From Clostridia bacterium (GTDB lineage Bacteria > Bacillota > Clostridia > Oscillospirales > QAMX01), in the NCBI GenBank assembly GCA_024404415.1, contig JAKSPX010000041.1:1-9194 (forward strand): DNA of 9,194 nucleotides, given 5' to 3'. Positions 4,934 to 9,194 of the stretch are shown here, piece after piece (positions within the stretch are counted from its first letter, which is position 1; the number at the start of each line of letters is the position of its first letter). A program made the translations under genes and the position numbers. Below the pieces are notes generated by a model. The model saw nothing but the letters and a program-made list of their open reading frames with translations. It did no database searches and was not told the origin of the DNA.

Positions 4934-6949
4934 ATGAATAGACCCTGCTTATTCAAGGCAGAAGGAAACCGCCTCGTATTTCATTTCGATGCTGAGACCA
5001 TGTGGATCGAGCCGTGGGGCAAGGATAGCCTCCGCGTGCGCTCCACCAAAATGGCCGAGATGCCCTTGAAGGACTGGGCGCTTCTGGAGCCCATCGGGAC
5101 AAAAGCCGAGATCGCGATCAATGAAGACGGCAGCGCCGCGATCCGTAATGGCAAGCTCACCGCACGCCTTTCCGCCCTCGGCGCACTTTCTTTCTATAAT
5201 CAGAAAGGCAAGCTTCTGCTGACGGAGTACGTCCGCAACCGCCGCGACGTCCTTTCGGAAACCTGCTCGGCCCTCGAGATCGACGCCCGCGAGTTCCGGC
5301 CAATCATCGGCGGGGATTATCGCCTTTCGGTGCGCTTTGAATCGGTCGATGAGGATGAGCACCTCTTCGGCATGGGGCAGTACCAGCAGAGCTATCTCGA
5401 TCTGAAGGGCACCGACCTTGAGCTTGCCCACCGCAATTCTCAGGCCAGCGTCCCCTTCGTCCTCTCGTCCCGTGGCTACGGTTTTTTGTGGAATAACCCC
5501 TCGGTCGGCCGCGTGACCTTCGGAAAGAACATCACCACATGGGAGGCTTCCTCCACCAAGATCATGGATTACTGGGTCACGGCGGGGGACACCCCGGCGG
5601 AGATCGAGGAAAACTACGCGTCGGTCACCGGCAAGGTGCCCATGATGCCCGATTACGCCATGGGCTTCTGGCAGTGCAAGCTCCGCTACCGCACGCAGGA
5701 GGAATTACTGGAGGCCGCCCGCACCTATAAAAAGAAGGGACTTCCCATCTCGGTCATTGTTATCGACTTCTTCCACTGGCCCCTGCAGGGCGAGTGGAAA
5801 TTTGACCCGACCTACTGGCCCGACCCGGACGCGATGATCGCCGAATTAAAGGAAATGGGCATCGAGCTGATGGTTTCCATCTGGCCGACGGTCGATTACA
5901 GAAGCGAGAACTTTGAGGAGATGAAAAGGCTCGGCTACCTCATCCGCACCGAGCGCGGCTTCCGTCTCAGCATGGATTTCCAGGGCAACACGGTGCATTT
6001 CGACACCACCAACCCAGAAGCAAGAAAATACGTCTGGAATAAGGTCAAAAAGAATTATTATGACAAGGGCGTTAAGCTCTTCTGGCTCGATGAAGCCGAG
6101 CCGGAATACGCGGTCTACGATTTTGATGACTTCCGTTATCACCTCGGGCCGAATCTTGAGATCGGCAATCTTTACCCCATGATGTACGCCAAGACCTTCT
6201 TCGACGGCATGAAGGAGGCAGGGCAGGAGAATATCATCAACCTGATCCGCTGCGCGTGGGCCGGGAGCCAGCGCTACGGCGCGCTTGTCTGGAGCGGCGA
6301 CATCCACTCGGATTTCAAAACGCTCCGCAATCAGTACGCCGCAGGCCTCAACATGGGCATCGCGGGCATCCCGTGGTGGACAACCGACATCGGCGGCTTC
6401 CACGGCGGCCACATCGAGGATCCGGCCTTCCATGAACTGCTCATCCGCTGGTTCCAGTTCGGCACCTTCTGCCCGGTCATGCGCCTTCACGGCGACCGCG
6501 AGCCGCATAAGCCTCAGCTCGGCACCACCGGCGGCGCGACCTGCATCTCCGGCGCGGACAACGAGGTCTGGACCTACGGCCCCGAGGTCGAAAAGATCCT
6601 CTCGAAATATCTCTTCATCCGCGAACGCCTCAAGCCCTATATTCAGTCGCTCATGCAAGAGGCCCACGAAAAAGGCACCCCGGTCATCCGCCCGCTCTTC
6701 TACGAGTTCCCCGAGGATGAAAAGGCGTGGAAGGATCAGGAGGAGTATTTCTTCGGAAGCGATATCTTAGTCGCCCCGGTCATGAAGGCCGGCATGACCT
6801 CCCGCGAGGTCTATCTCCCGGCGGGTGCTTCCTGGAAAAACGCCTGGACAGACGAAAGATTTGAGGGCGGACAGGTCATCACGGTCGAAACACCCATCGA
6901 CCAGATCCCGCTATTCTATAAAAACGACGCGGATTTCCCGATCAGATAA
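4934..6949 (+). CDS. GH31 family alpha-glycosidase (alpha-xylosidase / alpha-glucosidase type)
   Basis: This is a 671-residue glycoside hydrolase family 31 enzyme, which hydrolyses terminal alpha-linked sugars with retention of configuration. The N-terminal beta-sandwich (to about 230) contains 'HLFGMGQYQQ'. The catalytic barrel starts near 240 with 'MGFWQCKLRY' and 'ISVIVIDFFHW'. The nucleophile is D386 in 'LFWLDEAEPEY', a form I associate with alpha-xylosidase-like and broader GH31 proteins. The likely acid/base is D456 in 'ALVWSGDIHSDF', followed by 'GIPWWTTDIGGF' and 'RWFQFGTFCPVMRLHG'. The C-terminal beta domains contain 'FFGSDILVAPV'. There is no signal peptide, so it acts inside the cell on imported oligosaccharides or conjugates. 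AGGAGGT lies seven bases before the ATG, and 33 bases separate it from the M14 gene. Alpha-xylosidase and alpha-glucosidase activities cannot be separated by reading alone. Confidence 0.93.
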   Translation: MNRPCLFKAEGNRLVFHFDAETMWIEPWGKDSLRVRSTKMAEMPLKDWALLEPIGTKAEIAINEDGSAAIRNGKLTARLSALGALSFYNQKGKLLLTEYVRNRRDVLSETCSALEIDAREFRPIIGGDYRLSVRFESVDEDEHLFGMGQYQQSYLDLKGTDLELAHRNSQASVPFVLSSRGYGFLWNNPSVGRVTFGKNITTWEASSTKIMDYWVTAGDTPAEIEENYASVTGKVPMMPDYAMGFWQCKLRYRTQEELLEAARTYKKKGLPISVIVIDFFHWPLQGEWKFDPTYWPDPDAMIAELKEMGIELMVSIWPTVDYRSENFEEMKRLGYLIRTERGFRLSMDFQGNTVHFDTTNPEARKYVWNKVKKNYYDKGVKLFWLDEAEPEYAVYDFDDFRYHLGPNLEIGNLYPMMYAKTFFDGMKEAGQENIINLIRCAWAGSQRYGALVWSGDIHSDFKTLRNQYAAGLNMGIAGIPWWTTDIGGFHGGHIEDPAFHELLIRWFQFGTFCPVMRLHGDREPHKPQLGTTGGATCISGADNEVWTYGPEVEKILSKYLFIRERLKPYIQSLMQEAHEKGTPVIRPLFYEFPEDEKAWKDQEEYFFGSDILVAPVMKAGMTSREVYLPAGASWKNAWTDERFEGGQVITVETPIDQIPLFYKNDADFPIR

Positions 6950-6967
6950 CGAAAGGAAGAAAGAATT

Positions 6968-8422
6968 ATGCCCTGCACCACGATTTTAGTCGGTAAAAAA
7001 GCCTCCAACGACGGCTCCACCATGATCGCCCGCAACGATGATGGCGGTTTTGACGTCAAAAAGCTGGTCGTCGGCGAGCCGAAGGATCAGCCGAAGGTCT
7101 ATAAAAGCGTCATCGGTCACCTGACCGTTGAACTCCCCGAAAACCCCATGCGCTACACCGCGACTCCCAACGTCGACCTCAAGGAGGGCATCTGGGCGGC
7201 GACCGGCATCAACGAAGCCAACGTCGGCATGACTGCCACCGAGACCCTGACCTCCAACCCCCGCGTGCAGGGGGCGGACCCCATGGTGCGCTACATGAAG
7301 GCCGAAAAGCGCGGCGAAAAGGATATCCCCGGCGGCATCGGCGAGGAAGACCTCCTCGTTTTAGTGCTTCCCTACATCCACTCCGCCCGCGAAGGCGTTC
7401 TGAGACTTGGCGCGCTGCTCGAAAAATACGGCACATACGAATATAACGGCATCGGCTTCAACGACGAAAACGAGGTCTGGTGGCTGGAGACCATCGGCGG
7501 TCATCATTGGATCGCCCGCCGCGTGATGGACGACGAGTGCGTCATCATGCCGAACCAGGGCGGCCTCGACCGCGTCGACCTGGAAGACGCCTTCGGTGAA
7601 AAGAAGGATAACCTCTGCTCTGCCGACCTGCGCGAATTCATCCGGGAAAACGCCCTCGACTGCAATAACGACGGCAATTTCAACCCGCGGAACGTCTTTG
7701 GCTCCCATTCCGACGCCGACCATATCTACAATACCCCACGCGCGTGGTTCATGGGCCGCTATCTCAACCCGACCAAATACAAATGGGACGGCGCAAACGC
7801 CGACTTCGGCCCCGAAAGCGACAATATCCCGTGGGCGTATATCCCGGAACGCAAGGTCACGGTGGAGGACGTGAAGTATCTGCTCTCCTCCTATTTCCAG
7901 GGCACGCCCTATAACCCCTATTCCAAGGAGGGCAAGCACACCTACCGCACCATTGGCAAGAACAACACCGGCACCATGGCCATCTGCCAGATCAGAGGGG
8001 ACAAGCCGGAGATCAATAAGGCGGTCGAGTGGATCTGCTTCGGCTCCACCAGCTTCGACACCGTGTTCCCGGTCTACACCAACGTGAAAAAGATGCCCGC
8101 CTACCTTTCCAAGGTGTCCATGGACGCCACGACCGACAATTTCTATTGGAATAGCCAGTTCCTCAACGCCCTCATCGACCCGCACTTTGCAAGCGCCGTC
8201 ATCTTTGCCGAGCGCTACACCGAGGCCGTCATGGGCGCTTCCCGCCGCATTCTGAAGGAATACGACGCGAAAATCGCCGAAACGGGCGACGCGAAGCTCC
8301 TTGACGAGGCAAACGAAGCCCTCTGTGATATGGCGAAGAAGGAGACGCAGAAGACACTCAACAGCGTCCTTCATAACGCCCTGGAGCACATGACCAACAG
8401 CTACCACAGAGGTGACAATTAA
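6968..8422 (+). CDS. C69 family dipeptidase (PepD-like, N-terminal nucleophile)
   Basis: This 484-residue protein belongs to peptidase family C69, Ntn-hydrolases that cleave dipeptides. The N-terminus 'MPCTTILVGKKASNDGSTMI' followed by 'ARNDDGG' is the family signature, and C3 is the expected catalytic nucleophile once the Met-Pro is removed. Other family-like segments are 'GINEANVGMTATET' (80-93), 'NEVWWLETIGGHHWIARR' (168-185), 'MPNQGG' (194-199), and 'NNTGTMAICQIRGD' (332-345). There is no signal peptide, so it is cytoplasmic. AAGGAAG lies shortly upstream, and only 18 bases separate it from the GH31 stop, so it is co-transcribed. Placed after an M14 enzyme and a glycosidase, it would finish breakdown of the short peptide part of an imported substrate, or it may be general dipeptide salvage. 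The family is clear; the preferred dipeptide is unknown. Confidence 0.92.
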   Translation: MPCTTILVGKKASNDGSTMIARNDDGGFDVKKLVVGEPKDQPKVYKSVIGHLTVELPENPMRYTATPNVDLKEGIWAATGINEANVGMTATETLTSNPRVQGADPMVRYMKAEKRGEKDIPGGIGEEDLLVLVLPYIHSAREGVLRLGALLEKYGTYEYNGIGFNDENEVWWLETIGGHHWIARRVMDDECVIMPNQGGLDRVDLEDAFGEKKDNLCSADLREFIRENALDCNNDGNFNPRNVFGSHSDADHIYNTPRAWFMGRYLNPTKYKWDGANADFGPESDNIPWAYIPERKVTVEDVKYLLSSYFQGTPYNPYSKEGKHTYRTIGKNNTGTMAICQIRGDKPEINKAVEWICFGSTSFDTVFPVYTNVKKMPAYLSKVSMDATTDNFYWNSQFLNALIDPHFASAVIFAERYTEAVMGASRRILKEYDAKIAETGDAKLLDEANEALCDMAKKETQKTLNSVLHNALEHMTNSYHRGDN

Positions 8423-8426
8423 GCAA

Positions 8427-9194
8427 ATGGCACGATTCTTCAAAAAGCTCCTCCCGCTTCTTCTCTTTGCACTTTTGGTTTCCCTTCTGACGGCCTGCGG
8501 CGAAAAAACCGTCCGGGAGATCGATCTCGGCGAAGGCCTTCCCGCGTGGACGCTCGAGGAGGATTACCGGGAGGAAAAGGCCCCCGAAGGGTATGCAAAG
8601 CATTTCTCGCCCGCAAGGGATGAGGCCGCCGACATCTACCTCCTTTCGCTTCCGAAGGAAGAAGGGGAGACGCTGGAAAGCCGTGGTCAGGCGCTTGCCG
8701 CCGAGCATCAGGTGTTCTGCAATATGATCTCGGTCGGGGAGACGCCCACGGCCAACGTCAGCTACGCGGATGTCGAGGGCGGAGAACCAAGTATCGTCCG
8801 AAGTTACCTCTTTGAAGGGGATAAGGATTTTACCGAGCTGCGATTTGTTTACGAGACCGAAGAGACCGCCTTCGGGAAAGACGGCATGACCATCGGCATG
8901 ATCGAGGGCTTCCGGGAGGAAGAAGACCCGGAAAGCATCTATGAAAACGAAACGGTCTATACCTTTGAGGATCCCTATCTTCCGTTCATGCGCGTCCGCG
9001 CGTTTGATAAGGATTCATTCGTCGCGGAAGGCGCTTCCCCGGAGGATTTTGACCTCTGGGCGGAGGATGGCTGGACGCTTGAGGAGATCAACGCCTGCTA
9101 CGACGCGGAATATGACCTCAAAAAGGGCGAGATCATCCACCGCAACGGACTCGACGCCGCCTTTGTCGGTTATATCGAGGACGGCGTCTTCTAT
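8427..9194 (+). CDS. Putative lipoprotein of unknown function (3' end outside window)
   Basis: Translation from the ATG at 8427 is open to the window edge, giving 256 residues. The start is typical of a lipoprotein signal: basic 'MARFFKK', a hydrophobic run to about residue 20, and the lipobox 'LLTAC' with C24 as the lipidated cysteine. The next residue is Gly, so it should be anchored in the outer face of the cytoplasmic membrane. The mature part is strongly acidic, rich in Glu and Asp, with several aromatic-acidic segments such as 'DFDLWAEDGWTLEEINACYD'. I do not recognise the family. The start is only 4 bases after the C69 stop, with AGAGGTGA (8408-8415) as a rather distant ribosome site inside the C69 end, so it is likely part of the same operon. 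It could be a substrate-binding or surface protein, but no solute-binding fold is evident. Confidence 0.75.
   Translation, partial: MARFFKKLLPLLLFALLVSLLTACGEKTVREIDLGEGLPAWTLEEDYREEKAPEGYAKHFSPARDEAADIYLLSLPKEEGETLESRGQALAAEHQVFCNMISVGETPTANVSYADVEGGEPSIVRSYLFEGDKDFTELRFVYETEETAFGKDGMTIGMIEGFREEEDPESIYENETVYTFEDPYLPFMRVRAFDKDSFVAEGASPEDFDLWAEDGWTLEEINACYDAEYDLKKGEIIHRNGLDAAFVGYIEDGVFY

Noticed and set aside
5846..6667. Minus-strand open frame inside the GH31 gene
   Set aside because: It is a shadow of the GH31 catalytic domain, without a ribosome site or domain signature.
7361..8443. Long minus-strand open frame opposite the C69 gene
   Set aside because: It is an antisense by-product of GC-rich codon use; the plus strand carries a clear C69 family protein and the antisense product has no recognisable motif.

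Overview
The window looks like a chromosomal catabolic/accessory stretch from a moderately GC-rich, probably uncultured gut-type Clostridia (Oscillospirales-like) bacterium. This is inferred from the strong AGGAGG-type ribosome sites, G/C-rich third codon positions, sigma-A-like promoters, and short intergenic repeats of a kind common in that group, including one that reads as 'FFASLRMT' on the minus strand. No rRNA, tRNA, CRISPR array, transposase or phage gene was seen.

Layout. (1) Bases 2-1190, plus strand: the C-terminal end of an AraC-family regulator, then one base later a DapA/NanA-family aldolase/lyase. (2) Bases 1196-1218: a perfect hairpin that can end transcription from both sides. 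(3) Bases 1229-2942, minus strand: two tightly coupled xylose-isomerase-like TIM-barrel proteins (sugar isomerase/epimerase family). They have their own promoter at about 3004-3033 and a leader that can fold over the ribosome site. (4) Bases 2943-3266: a non-coding stretch packed with palindromic repeats. (5) Bases 3267-3608, minus strand: a MIF-like tautomerase. (6) Bases 3609-3754: a divergent promoter region with a 16-bp palindrome between the two promoters. (7) Bases 3755-9194, plus strand: an operon of M14-type zinc carboxypeptidase, GH31 alpha-glycosidase, C69 dipeptidase and a lipoprotein that runs off the window.

How the parts may work together (inference). The lyase, the two isomerase-like proteins and the GH31 enzyme are all typical of sugar catabolism. 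GH31 would release a sugar (alpha-xylose or alpha-glucose type) inside the cell, and isomerase/epimerase and aldolase-type enzymes could process an unusual sugar or sugar acid. The less ordinary feature is that the alpha-glycosidase is sandwiched between two peptidases. None of the three has a signal peptide, so they appear cytoplasmic, and they share one strong promoter. This suggests uptake and dismantling of a conjugate containing both sugar and amino acids, although general salvage is an equally simple reading. No transporter is visible, so the substrate cannot be named from this window.
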